Origin: Lithodes maja
Lineage: Eukaryota; Arthropoda; Malacostraca; Decapoda; Lithodidae
Reading direction: 5' to 3'
DNA length: 64,000 nucleotides
Assembly: GCA_037953745.1 (NCBI GenBank)
Contig: JBAKBP010000760.1
Location: forward strand, 62,001-126,000
In this document: piece after piece, positions 54,053 through 64,000 of the stretch
How positions within the stretch are numbered: position 1 is the first letter of the stretch
Layout: every line of letters begins with the position of its first letter
Notes under the pieces: generated by a model
What the model saw: only the letters and a program-made list of their open reading frames with translations
Database searches by the model: none
What the model was told of the DNA's origin: nothing
Position numbers and translations under genes: made by a program

Positions 54053-55879
54053 TGTGACGCACCCAGTGCGTGGCAACTTAACCTGATTGTACTCCTTGGT
54101 ACTCCACTGTGCCGCCGCGGTGCGGTGCCGCGGTGCCGCTGTGCCGCTGTACCGTGCTGGCTGCTTATATTGAGTGTGACAACGTATAACTATGTTCTTT
54201 GTATCTCTGCAAAGGTCTCGTCATGTGCTAACCAGTGGTGGGTTTTGTTTTAAGCCATGTCGAGACCTTCCATTTAATATGTAGTATCAATAGAGAAGTT
54301 GATAGATGAGACAATAGGAATTCAGAGAGAGAGAGTGAGTTAGACTTCAGGGCGAGAGGGTAGCAATGCGCCGCGCTGCCGGGGGGGTGGTTGCCAGACG
54401 TATGGACCGGTTGGCAGCCCTGCGCTTATAGCTAGGTGCGACAGGGTTGGTAGTCCATTGCCGCCTGCATATGCTGCCGGGGTTGCCCATGTTGTCGTAC
54501 TGCACATTGCCTGGAGGCTCGCTGTGTGTTCCATGATCAGGTTGCCTAGAACCTTTGAGATTCTAACATCCCTTGCCCTCTCTCCCAATTTCTCACGGTT
54601 GCACTCTTTCTCTCTGACGACATTACTCTCATTTCATTCTTCTCTCTATTTAAATGCATACCCTTCCCTTGAGGTCCTAAAGGAGTTTCAGCACTCGCCT
54701 CTCGTATTACTCTTAGGACAAGCATATATTTACATGTATTAGATTTAAGGGGTTAATGTGAACAGCGATCTTCTTGATGAGGATAGTTGGTGAACGTTCT
54801 ACATGTTCACGAGTTATATGCCCAGCTCATCATCCAATTTGTGACTAGACTAGTGCCATGTGTAAGAGCCCGACCATGCCCAGGAGTTGTCTGTAGAGGG
54901 GCGAGGACTTAGCCTTGATTTGCCTACCGAGCCAGGAGCGAGTGCAGTACCAGAGACTACAGCTCGCTCGTAGTGCCGGTATAGTAGAGTAACGTAATTT
55001 ATCTGTCCTTGTGTTCTCTGCAGTCTTTTCCTGGGTTCTCGCTTTCGGTGCTGGGACTCGTTGTTCCTGTGACTTGGCCTGCTAGCTAGAACACATGGGG
55101 ATGATGAGTGGGTGATATCTTTATTTTACTATGCATTGCAGCTCTCTTTAAGTTTATGTATATAACACTTTACAATACACATTACTCACACACAAGACAA
55201 CACTATTAATACTTTCATGTATCAATTAACTGCACTGTCGTTTTGCTGCTGTTTCCGGAGTTCTATTGCGTAGGGCGCATACGGACTCAGAGGGGAGACA
55301 GAGTGAGAGAAGCGAAGTAGCCTATGCGGTAGTAGGCTACCGGCGCAGTACTGTTGCCTGCAACCTTTTAGTTATTCCAAGTATAGATTCATTATTATAA
55401 TAAGTGACTACTATTTATGTTCCTTCCATGTGTATTATTAGGTATCTACTGGATCATGAACATCTTGTATGCTACATGCTAGTGCATGTTAGTAGGGGAC
55501 AGTTATTCTAGTGCACGCGCTTTCAAGTAGGCGTGTACATTTGTCATTTAGCATTTCACTGTCATACCTTTAGCCTGCTTCTATTCTACATTATTAGAGG
55601 CTTAATATTAACGTAGTTTCTTGAGTATTGCATTTCTTTAGTCATAACGTAACCTATAAATGTCTGAGGGAGTTTAGCCTCATAGCCTACCCCTGTTGTA
55701 CACTTTCGCCGAGTTAAGGTACCTCGTTACCATAGACGATAACTCTGTAGGGCGTTGGTGCTTTTGTTGTCTGGAGCATATAGTATTTGGGACTGGAATC
55801 GAGCGTGTCGTTGTCACATAAGCCATTTCTGTCCTACGATCAAGAATCCCGAATATGTATTGCCGATCCAGCCGTAACA
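54053..55879 (+). repeat. left LTR of Gypsy element (1827 bp)
   Basis: Begins TGTGACGCACCC and ends GCCGTAACA. Same length as the right LTR, with about six substitutions noticed by eye. A 4-bp duplication GCCA precedes it and follows the right LTR. The LTR is noncoding apart from chance frames. Confidence 0.93.
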
Positions 55880-55882
55880 AAA

Positions 55883-55890
55883 TGGCGACC
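55883..55890 (+). other. primer-binding site of Gypsy element
   Basis: TGGCGACC starts three bases after the LTR. It would pair with a tRNA whose 3' end is GGUCGCCA. The tRNA was not identified. Confidence 0.65.
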
Positions 55891-56123
55891 TTGCACAAGA
55901 TTCAGTAGTATCCTATCACATGTTTTTTTGGAGAACTATTCTATGCTACCTAGTAGAGCTGGCTAGAATTTTCTTGCATATTGGAGGAATTTTTATTGTG
56001 TCATTATTGTATTGGTGGACTTGCAGATTGTTTCGTTGGGGGTGTCTAGAGTAGAGTCATTCAAGCATCTTTAACATTTTGTGAGTCGAGACTGCAATTA
56101 GTAATAAGCACTTTTTTTTTTTT

Positions 56124-59100
56124 ATGAACAGCAATTGTATAACCAGCACTATGTCTAATGACTCATCATTTACGGGGGAGGATAACACGGTACAGCCTAG
56201 TAACCAGCAAGTACAACAGATGTTTAGGGAGGGGAGTGTTATAAGTGGAGAGAGGGATGCCCGGGCATTTTTGCAGACACCTTTGACCGAACAGCGCCTG
56301 CAGGCTATTGATTGTTACGGTCTTCGCTGTTTAGCCACGGTTTTGGGGCGGGACTGTCCTGACAGTTGGCCCAAGAAGAATTTGGTGGCATGTTTGTTGG
56401 GTGATGGCGATGGGGCGGTGGGTGGAGTGGGGTCTTGGGGGGTTCCCTCCAAGCCTCCATTCCACTCTACCCCTGAGCTGGGCCCTCAGCCAGCGAGTCT
56501 TAGCACGATGCAGCAGGAGGGTTCTCAAGGGCAAGCTGGCTTACCCGTAAACACGTCTCGGTGTGGATCCCCCATTTTGTGCTCTCCCCCCCCAGGCCTG
56601 TCTCCTGAGATGTTATTTCAGCTAGAACTAGCTAAGTTTAAGCTGCAGGAGACTCAGATACAACAGGCTAGTATAGAACGCATAGAGGTTGCTAGAATCC
56701 AAGCCAATCAGGATGCAACCAGGTACCAGGCTGAAATGGATGTCGAGAAGTCTAGAGTAGAGACCACGGGGCGTCATCTTGGTGGTGGGCACCGGGTTAC
56801 AGACTCACTTTCGCATTTAATTAAGTTAGTACCCGCATTTGATGAGACAGCAGTGACTGAGTTTTTTGCTCGTTTCGAAAAGAAGTGTCGTGAGTATGAC
56901 TGGCCGGAGGTTAAATGGGCAGCATTAGTTTCATCACGTCTAGTGGGTAAGGGGTTGAAAGCCTACGATGCACTGTCACTGGACGAGAGTGTAGTGTATG
57001 GACTGGTGAAGGAGGCTGTGCTCCGGGCCTACGAACTGCAACCCGAAACTTATAGATTGAAGTTCCGTGGCGTGAATAAGAAGAGCGACGTCAGTTTTAT
57101 GGAGCACGCACGGGACTTAACAGATGCAGGTAATAACTGGTTTCGGTCCGAGCACGCAGAGTCGGCTGAGGAAATTAAGCAACTTTTCTATCTGGAACAG
57201 TTTTACAAATGCACTGGAACCGATCTAACGCTGAACATTAAGGAAAAATGTCCCAAGACAGTAGAGGAGGCTGCCAAGATGGCAGACTTCAGATTATCAT
57301 TGATTCGTGGTTGCGGTGCCGCTCAGAGGGCTGAGTCAGGGCAGAAGGGGCGCTATACCCCACCCACCAGAGTTTTTGATAATAACAAATCCTATGACAC
57401 ACATAACCACACTAAATGCATTGCACCTAATAACACCTACAAACACAAGCCTCTCCCGTTTACTAAAGGTCAGGCCCCTTCTTCGCCCGCACAAGGGAAG
57501 AAGCCCATTGGGGATGTGAAATGTTACAAATGTCAGAAGCTAGGCCATTATTCACGTGAGTGCCCTAGTAACACTCCCGCTAAGCCGGTGTCATTGGTTC
57601 ACAGTATCGGTGTGTCTCTGAAGGCTGCAGCAACTGCCCGGGGTAGGTTGTCAGCAGCTGAGGCACACGCGGTAAAGAAGCGTACGGAAGGCTCGACACC
57701 TGTCCGGGACACTTTCTGTCGCCATCGGGGGCACGGGTTTGTGAGCTGGGGGAGTGAACTACGGAGGGTTGACTTGCTGAGGGATACGGGGGCTTCGCAA
57801 ACTTTGTTGAGGAACTTCACAGGGAAACCGATAAATGCGGCCAGAGTTGTTGTGGTGCAGGGTATAAATGCTACGAGGTCATACCCACTTGTGAGGTTGG
57901 AGTTGAGAGTGGGAGAGGTGTGCAGGGAGCTGGATGTAGGGATCGTTGAGTGTTTGCCAGTTGAGGGCGTCGACCTTCTTCTCGGCAACGACTTTGCGGT
58001 GCCCACTTCCGGGACTCCACCCTTAGTCGTTGCCGAGAGGGCGGCCGACGTGGATGGTGAGAATCGGGAATGGGTTGGGAGGTGCCAACAGGATGAGATG
58101 GCCTGTGTGGTAACCCGATCTCGCTCTGCGGCTCCTGCACAGCCTAGCACTCAACCTCGGGGACAGTGGAGGAAGGATCAGGAGAAGGTTGCTAAGGGCA
58201 GGAAAAGGGACATTGATTCTGCTGCACTTCTCGGTGATTCGGTACTTGGACCTATAATAAACACGGGAGTTGACTCTGGCCCAGATATGGTGTGTAACAA
58301 GGCAGAGTTGGGTAAGACTTCGCGTGAGGCAAGAGCTGTAGCGAGAGCCACTAAGGCAGTAGAGCCTACTAGCCGGGGTAATGTCTTATTACAAAACCAT
58401 CTTGATGCATTGACGCCCAGGGACATTAGTGAGCAGCAGCTGCAAGACGCTAGCCTAGCTCGTTATAGCAATGGTGCCATAGAGTTGGAGGAAGATGGGG
58501 ATGCGAAGCCGGGAGATTTCTTTAGGCTCAACAGGATATTGTACCGCAGATTTCTAGACCCCAAATCGAAGTGGGAGGGCGGTGCGAGGGTAGTAGACCA
58601 GGTGGTTGTTCCAAATAAGTATAGAGAGTCCTTATTGTGTCTGGCGCATGATGTGCCGGTGGCGGGTCATTTGGGGGTAACAAAAACATTGGCGGCATTG
58701 GGCAGGTTTTTCTGGTGGCCTGGGGTCAAGGCTGATGTCTGTGCATGGGTGGCTGGGTGTGCGACCTGCCAGACAACGGGGAAGCCTAACCAGACAATCC
58801 CGAAGGCACCTTTGTTTCCCATACCTGTCACCGGGCCTCCGTTCAGCAAAGTTGTAGTAGATTTGGTTGGCCCTTTCCCGCCTACTAGTAGTGGCAATAA
58901 ATTCCTGTTGACAATCATGGATGTGGCTACGAGATACCCGGACGCATACCCCATGAGAAACGGCTCGGCAAAGGCAGTTGTTAAAAACTTATTATTGTTC
59001 TGTTCCCGTTATGGATTTCCACGTGAGGTGCAGTCAGACCAGGGGAGCAATTTTACATCCAAATTGTTCAAGCAAACCCTTCAGTTGCACGGTATATGTT

Positions 59101-61223
59101 CTGTAGTGTCGTCAGCCTACCATCCCGAGAGTCAGGGAGTCTTGGGGCGGTGGCACTCGACCCTGAAGAGTATGCTACGCTGTTACTGTGCAGAACATGA
59201 CACTGATTGGGATTTGGGTCTGCCGTATGTTCTGTTCGCTGCACGTGAAGTCCCAGGAGAGAGCCTGGGGTTCAGTCCAAATCAACTAGTCTTTGGCCAT
59301 AATGTGAGAGGACCTTTAAGTATGGTGAAAGAGATCTGGGAGGGAGAAGAGAAGCCGGGGTCTGTACTTAAATATATCCTTGAGAGCCGGGAGAGACTTA
59401 TAGGTTGCATGGCAGCGGCAGGTAATAACTTGGTTAATGCACAGGCGGTCATGAAGCACCAGTATGACGCCAAGGTGAAGCTTCGGGAGTTTTCGGTGGG
59501 TCAGGAGGTAATGTTGCTTTTACCTTTGCCTGGACACCCCCTTTCTGCCAAGTTTATTGGGCCGTATGTGGTGGCTAAGAAACTGTCCGACCTTGATTAT
59601 CTCGTTGCAACACCTGACCGTAGGAAAAAACATCAGTTATGTCATGTTAACCTCATGAAAGAGTATGTGAGACGCCCCTCAGAGCCTCTCACTGTCCCTG
59701 TGCTGGCCTGCAGCGGCCAGGGTGGAGAAGGAGGTGGGGACAGTCATGCTGCTGAGGAGGATAGCTGGGACTGTGTCATTTCCGCGGAACAGTGGGCGGG
59801 GAATACTGAACAAGAGGCTAGGCAAGCTGTAAGTCACCTGCCTGAGCACCAGGGTGCTGCTGTCCTAGGCCTGTTCAGGTCATACCCCTCTGTTTTCGCC
59901 GAACACCCAGGTCTCACTACTCAGGTAACGCACGACGTGGACGTCGGTGATAATGTGCCCTTCAAGTCAGTGCCCTACCGTGTGCCCCCGGTAAAGTTGC
60001 CAGCTTTACGGGAGGAGTTAAAGTACATGGTTGAGAGAGGGATGATCACTGAAGGTTATGTGAAGTGGACATCACCCGTCACGTTGCAGCCAAAACCTGA
60101 CGGCAAGGTGCGGTTCTGCATAGATTTTCGTAGGCTAAATGGCTTGACCACTACCAACCCTTACCCTTTGCCTCGAGTTGACGACAGCGTGGACAAGATA
60201 GGGAATGCAAAGTACCTTACTAAAATTGATCTTGTAAAAGGCTACTGGCAAGTACCCCTGTCGGACCGAGCTAAGCAAGTTTGTGGTTTTGTGGTAGATG
60301 GCAAGACCTACCAATGTAACGTAATGCCTTATGGGCTTAAGAACGCACCTGCCACGTTTCAGAACCTGATGAACGATATTTGTGACGAAATCCCTAACTG
60401 CACGGTCTACCTTGATGACGTGATAGTGTATGATGACAATTTTGAAAATCACCTAAGGCACTTAGAGACCCTGTTTGGGAAGTTGCACGATGCTGGGCTG
60501 GTGGTGAACCTGAGGAAGTGCGAGTTTGTAAAGGCTACTGTGCAGTATCTTGGCTTCGTGGTCGGGTTAGGCCGGGTGTGCCCCCCCCTGAGCAAGATAC
60601 AGGCTATCAATATGTTTCCCAGGCCCACCACTAAGCGCCAGGTCATGCGGTTCCTAGGTATGATAGGCTATTATAGGCGCTTCATCCGGGGATACTCTAC
60701 TGTCTTAGCACCGTTAACTGATCTACTGTCGAAGTCAGTGAAGTTCTGTTGGGCTGCGGAGTGTCAGAGGGCTTTCGACCTAGTCAAGCACCTGCTGTGT
60801 ACACATCCGATTTTGAGAGCCCCAGACTTCTCCAGGAGTTTTCAGCTGGCGACTGATGCCAGCGGTGTGGGTGCCAGGGCAGTGTTACTGCAGACTGATT
60901 CCGAGGGCTTGGAACACCCAGTGAGCTTCTTTTCTCGCAAGTTTAATTCGGCACAAAGGAATTACTCGACTATAGAGAAGGAGCTTCTTGCTATCGTTTT
61001 GTCGCTCAAACATTTTGAAGTTTATGTTCCAGCCTACGGCCCGGTAGTGACGATTTATACGGACCATCATCCCTTGAAATTCCTAAATCAGTTTCACAAT
61101 CGGAATATGCGGTTGACCAGGTGGTCCCTAATGCTCCAAGAGTATAATCTCAACATTCAGCATATTGCCGGGAGTGAGAACGTGATAGCAGATTGTCTAT
61201 CAAGGGTTGATGATCCAGGATAG
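56124..61223 (+). CDS. Gag-Pol polyprotein of a Ty3/Gypsy element with integrase before reverse transcriptase (1699 aa)
   Basis: A single frame from the ATG at 56124 (a second ATG is 27 bases on). Gag runs to about residue 490, ending in the knuckle CYKCQKLGHYSREC (about 469-482). The protease has LLRDTGASQTLL (about 551-562). The integrase zinc domain has HDVPVAGH...H and CATCQ (about 842-882). The integrase core has VVDLVGPF, QSDQGSNFTS and HPESQGV, so its D,D-35-E Asp/Asp/Glu fall near 912, 972 and 1002. Reverse transcriptase follows with CIDFRRLN, KIDLVKGYWQVPL, MPYGLKNAPATFQ and VYLDDVIVY (about 1430). RNase H has ATDASGVGA, STIEKELLAIV and YTDHHPLKF (about 1575-1650). Domain order Gag-PR-IN-RT-RH is Copia-like, although every domain is Gypsy type, as in the Gmr1 group. 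All catalytic residues are present and there is no gag-pol shift. Confidence 0.96.
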   Translation: MNSNCITSTMSNDSSFTGEDNTVQPSNQQVQQMFREGSVISGERDARAFLQTPLTEQRLQAIDCYGLRCLATVLGRDCPDSWPKKNLVACLLGDGDGAVGGVGSWGVPSKPPFHSTPELGPQPASLSTMQQEGSQGQAGLPVNTSRCGSPILCSPPPGLSPEMLFQLELAKFKLQETQIQQASIERIEVARIQANQDATRYQAEMDVEKSRVETTGRHLGGGHRVTDSLSHLIKLVPAFDETAVTEFFARFEKKCREYDWPEVKWAALVSSRLVGKGLKAYDALSLDESVVYGLVKEAVLRAYELQPETYRLKFRGVNKKSDVSFMEHARDLTDAGNNWFRSEHAESAEEIKQLFYLEQFYKCTGTDLTLNIKEKCPKTVEEAAKMADFRLSLIRGCGAAQRAESGQKGRYTPPTRVFDNNKSYDTHNHTKCIAPNNTYKHKPLPFTKGQAPSSPAQGKKPIGDVKCYKCQKLGHYSRECPSNTPAKPVSLVHSIGVSLKAAATARGRLSAAEAHAVKKRTEGSTPVRDTFCRHRGHGFVSWGSELRRVDLLRDTGASQTLLRNFTGKPINAARVVVVQGINATRSYPLVRLELRVGEVCRELDVGIVECLPVEGVDLLLGNDFAVPTSGTPPLVVAERAADVDGENREWVGRCQQDEMACVVTRSRSAAPAQPSTQPRGQWRKDQEKVAKGRKRDIDSAALLGDSVLGPIINTGVDSGPDMVCNKAELGKTSREARAVARATKAVEPTSRGNVLLQNHLDALTPRDISEQQLQDASLARYSNGAIELEEDGDAKPGDFFRLNRILYRRFLDPKSKWEGGARVVDQVVVPNKYRESLLCLAHDVPVAGHLGVTKTLAALGRFFWWPGVKADVCAWVAGCATCQTTGKPNQTIPKAPLFPIPVTGPPFSKVVVDLVGPFPPTSSGNKFLLTIMDVATRYPDAYPMRNGSAKAVVKNLLLFCSRYGFPREVQSDQGSNFTSKLFKQTLQLHGICSVVSSAYHPESQGVLGRWHSTLKSMLRCYCAEHDTDWDLGLPYVLFAAREVPGESLGFSPNQLVFGHNVRGPLSMVKEIWEGEEKPGSVLKYILESRERLIGCMAAAGNNLVNAQAVMKHQYDAKVKLREFSVGQEVMLLLPLPGHPLSAKFIGPYVVAKKLSDLDYLVATPDRRKKHQLCHVNLMKEYVRRPSEPLTVPVLACSGQGGEGGGDSHAAEEDSWDCVISAEQWAGNTEQEARQAVSHLPEHQGAAVLGLFRSYPSVFAEHPGLTTQVTHDVDVGDNVPFKSVPYRVPPVKLPALREELKYMVERGMITEGYVKWTSPVTLQPKPDGKVRFCIDFRRLNGLTTTNPYPLPRVDDSVDKIGNAKYLTKIDLVKGYWQVPLSDRAKQVCGFVVDGKTYQCNVMPYGLKNAPATFQNLMNDICDEIPNCTVYLDDVIVYDDNFENHLRHLETLFGKLHDAGLVVNLRKCEFVKATVQYLGFVVGLGRVCPPLSKIQAINMFPRPTTKRQVMRFLGMIGYYRRFIRGYSTVLAPLTDLLSKSVKFCWAAECQRAFDLVKHLLCTHPILRAPDFSRSFQLATDASGVGARAVLLQTDSEGLEHPVSFFSRKFNSAQRNYSTIEKELLAIVLSLKHFEVYVPAYGPVVTIYTDHHPLKFLNQFHNRNMRLTRWSLMLQEYNLNIQHIAGSENVIADCLSRVDDPG

Positions 61224-61504
61224 TCGTGCACGGTGTGTGGGTTGAGCAGGAGTAAAATTAGGCTATCATAACGCCGTCCAAAAAGATTATAAAACAATAA
61301 AATAAACGAGATTTTTTTTTTTTAGTTTTGTAAGTCTTTATTGTTGTAGCATGATGCATGCGATATTGTGTTTTATGTATAATTCACACTTCAGTTGTTG
61401 TGCACCTTTTGCAATTAGTGGCAGCTAAGGGTAGCAGGTCGGTTGGTTGCCTGTCAGATTTTGATAATGCTTCTAAGGTCGATTATCTAAAATCTTGGGG
61501 GGGC
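61224..61504 (+). other. Gypsy 3' noncoding region with polypurine tract
   Basis: Between the pol stop and the right LTR. A purine tract, ending ttgggggggc at 61494-61504, adjoins the LTR and probably primes plus-strand synthesis. No env-like frame is present. Confidence 0.65.
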
Positions 61505-63331
61505 TGTGACGCACCCAGTGCGTGGCAACTTAACCTGATTGTACTCCTTGGTACTCCACTGTGCCGCCGCGGTGCGGTGCCGCGGTGCCGCTGTGCCGCT
61601 GTGCCGTGCTGGCTGCTTATATTGAGTTTGACAACGTATAACTATGTTCTTTGTATCTCTGCAAAGGTCTCGTCATGTGCTAACCAGTGGTGGGTTTTGT
61701 TTTAAGCCATGTCGAGACCTTCCATTTAATATGTAGTATCAATAGAGAAGTTGATAGATGAGACAATAGGAATTCAGAGAGAGAGAGTGAGTTAGACTTC
61801 AGAGCGAGAGGGTAGCAATGCGCCGCGCTGCCGGGGGGGTGGTTGCCAGACGTATGGACCAGTTGGCAGCCCTGCGCTTATAGCTAGGTGCGACAGGGTT
61901 GGTAGTCCATTGCCGCCTGCATATGCTGCCTGGGTTGCCCATGTTGTCGTACTGCACATTGCCTGGAGGCTCGCTGTGTGTTCCATGATCAGGTTGCCTA
62001 GAACCTTTGAGATTCTAACATCCCTTGCCCTCTCTCCCAATTTCTCACGGTTGCACTCTTTCTCTCTGACGACATTACTCTCATTTCATTCTTCTCTCTA
62101 TTTAAATGCATACCCTTCCCTTGAGGTCCTAAAGGAGTTTCAGCACTCACCTCTCGTATTACTCTTAGGACAAGCATATATTTACATGTATTAGATTTAA
62201 GGGGTTAATGTGAACAGCGATCTTCTTGATGAGGATAGTTGGTGAACGTTCTACATGTTCACGAGTTATATGCCCAGCTCATCATCCAATTTGTGACTAG
62301 ACTAGTGCCATGTGTAAGAGCCCGACCATGCCCAGGAGTTGTCTGTAGAGGGGCGAGGACTTAGCCTTGATTTGCCTACCGAGCCAGGAGCGAGTGCAGT
62401 ACCAGAGACTACAGCTCGCTCGTAGTGCCGGTATAGTAGAGTAACGTAATTTATCTGTCCTTGTGTTCTCTGCAGTCTTTTCCTGGGTTCTCGCTTTCGG
62501 TGCTGGGACTCGTTGTTCCTGTGACTTGGCCTGCTAGCTAGAACACATGGGGATGATGAGTGGGTGATATCTTTATTTTACTATGCATTGCAGCTCTCTT
62601 TAAGTTTATGTATATAACACTTTACAATACACATTACTCACACACAAGACAACACTATTAATACTTTCATGTATCAATTAACTGCACTGTCGTTTTGCTG
62701 CTGTTTCCGGAGTTCTATTGCGTAGGGCGCATACGGACTCAGAGGGGAGACAGAGTGAGAGAAGCGAAGTAGCCTATGCGGTAGTAGGCTACCGGCGCAG
62801 TACTGTTGCCTGCAACCTTTTAGTTATTCCAAGTATAGATTCATTATTATAATAAGTGACTACTATTTATGTTCCTTCCATGTGTATTATTAGGTATCTA
62901 CTGGATCATGAACATCTTGTATGCTACATGCTAGTGCATGTTAGTAGGGGACAGTTATTCTAGTGCACGCGCTTTCAAGTAGGCGTGTACATTTGTCATT
63001 TAGCATTTCACTGTCATACCTTTAGCCTGCTTCTATTCTACATTATTAGAGGCTTAATATTAACGTAGTTTCTTGAGTATTGCATTTCTTTAGTCATAAC
63101 GTAACCTATAAATGTCTGAGGGAGTTTAGCCTCATAGCCTACCCCTGTTGTACACTTTCGCCGAGTTAAGGTACCTCGTTACCATAGACGATAACTCTGT
63201 AGGGCGTTGGTGCTTTTGTTGTCTGGAGCATATAGTATTTGGGACTGGAATCGAGCGTGTCGTTGTCACATAAGCCATTTCTGTCCTACGATCAAGAATC
63301 CCGAATATGTATTGCCGATCCAGCCGTAACA
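61505..63331 (+). repeat. right LTR of Gypsy element (1827 bp)
   Basis: Same length and ends as 54053-55879, and followed by the GCCA duplication. Visible differences include a/g near 61603, t/g near 61627, a/g at 61803, a/g at 61861, t/g near 61931 and a/g near 62149. These imply a recent insertion. Confidence 0.93.
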
Positions 63332-63872
63332 GCCACTAGATGGCATCATGGCGCCGCTTGAACCCAAAACAGTGCATTTGCAAATGGCGCCTATGGCGGT
63401 GGCACAGGTTAACCTTATAACCTTATGTCTAAGCATTGTAACCTATTATAATGCTTTGCTAATCAGCATTATAGACTCATTAAAGTATTGAATATCTGTA
63501 AGTAAGTGTACCAATTCCAGTTTTAGTTGGTTTAGCAATTCTGGGTCATTGGGTGACTAGGCTAGGTACGTTCAACATGAGTAGGCCTATTTGTAAGTAC
63601 AAATAATTTTATTGAGTATTTGTAAGTATGTGTATTGATTAGTTATAGTCATTGGGTGACTATATACTGGTATTGGGTCGTGTTTCGACACAAACATTTA
63701 TTTTTCCTCTACCAAATCCTCTTGCTTGTGGCTGAATAGGCCTTCAATTTCGAAGCTCGGGCGCGAAAACGCGAGTTTTTACCGCCAAACTCAAATCGGC
63801 GGGATATTTAGACACTGCCGCGAAAGTGCGATCCGCGAATCGAGATGTAGCGAAAGTTGGTGCACCACTGTA

Positions 63873-64000
63873 CACTGCCCCTCTCATAGTCAAAGCCGGG
63901 CGGAGCAGTACGTCCTCCCTTCATGGCTGCAGAGCAGGAACTGATGTGTCTGGGAGTTTGGTGTTATGTGCAGCCTTGAGTTGAGCCCTGTAGATTGGAC
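63873..64000 (+). other. 3' continuation of CR1-like element A or its flank
   Basis: Continues the sequence interrupted at 53598 across the TA target. No reading frame or repeat boundary could be assigned in these last bases. Confidence 0.4.

Larger units (their letters stand above)
53599..63870. mobile_element. pogo-like nonautonomous TIR element holding the Gypsy element
   Basis: The ends CAGTGGTGCACCAACTTTCGC and their complement are flanked by TA at 53597-53598 and 63871-63872. Minus the Gypsy insertion it is about 0.99 kb. The two arms remain inverted copies further in: 53765-53840 against 63430-63530. There is no transposase frame, so it is a long-TIR nonautonomous element. Confidence 0.8.

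Noticed and set aside
54340..54742. Frames of 82 and 94 codons, repeated at 61792-62194
   Set aside because: They lie inside the two LTRs and are repeated only because the LTRs are. No motif or conservation argument supports them.
54053..63331. Possible endogenous retrovirus with env
   Set aside because: Between the pol stop and the right LTR there are only 281 bp, so no envelope-like frame is present.

Overview
The window is eukaryotic and looks like arthropod DNA, most probably from a decapod crustacean. That is an inference from the repeat content (DIRS-like, Copia, CR1-like, RTE and Jockey/I-type elements together), intron-type splice signals, and a TTAGG-type (CCTAA) repeat array. There are no operons. 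Almost everything is transposable element, mostly nested, and many junctions can be dated relative to each other because target-site duplications (TSDs) survive.

Layout. 1-2412: right-hand noncoding end of a DIRS-like element. 2413-3915: Jockey-like fragment and TTAA-type elements. About 4095-13098: a second DIRS-like composite between roughly 275-bp inverted repeats, with a gag-like ORF, RNase-H/tyrosine-recombinase remnants, and many CCGC-N6-GCGG palindromes. 13121-14790: an internally deleted pogo/Tigger element and a third DIRS end split by a TTAA element that itself holds a Jockey-like fragment. 14791-29460: a duplicated stretch of apparent host gene, with a Lys/Glu-rich exon present twice (15113-15520 and 25172-25399). 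The second copy is broken up by retroelements, including a non-LTR element (19312-25110) that carries at least seven other elements. 29825-34636: a CR1-like ORF2, then an RTE copy inserted in a TTAA MITE with a perfect 12-bp TSD. 34741-43466: a Copia element interrupted by an I/Jockey-type element (10-bp TSD) and a Jockey-like element, the latter interrupted by a 629-bp TTAA element. 43467-46420: AT-rich flank with small MITEs and simple repeats. 46420-64000: a CR1-like element A split by an essentially full-length antisense CR1-like element B (48207-53126) and by a TIR element (53599-63870) that holds an intact Ty3/Gypsy retrotransposon (54053-63331).

Most notable points. (1) The Gypsy element encodes integrase before reverse transcriptase, a Copia-like order known from the Gmr1 group, in one 1699-codon ORF between 1827-bp LTRs. 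(2) In CR1-like B, ORF2 has no ATG ahead of its endonuclease motifs and lies in the -1 frame of ORF1. A canonical A AAA AAC slippery heptamer sits exactly where the frames join. (3) The 5' UTR of B is a tandem array whose units each look like a branch site plus 3' splice acceptor. (4) The two host-like exons differ by exactly 60 codons, equal to four units of a 15-residue repeat. Homology calls were made by eye without database searches.
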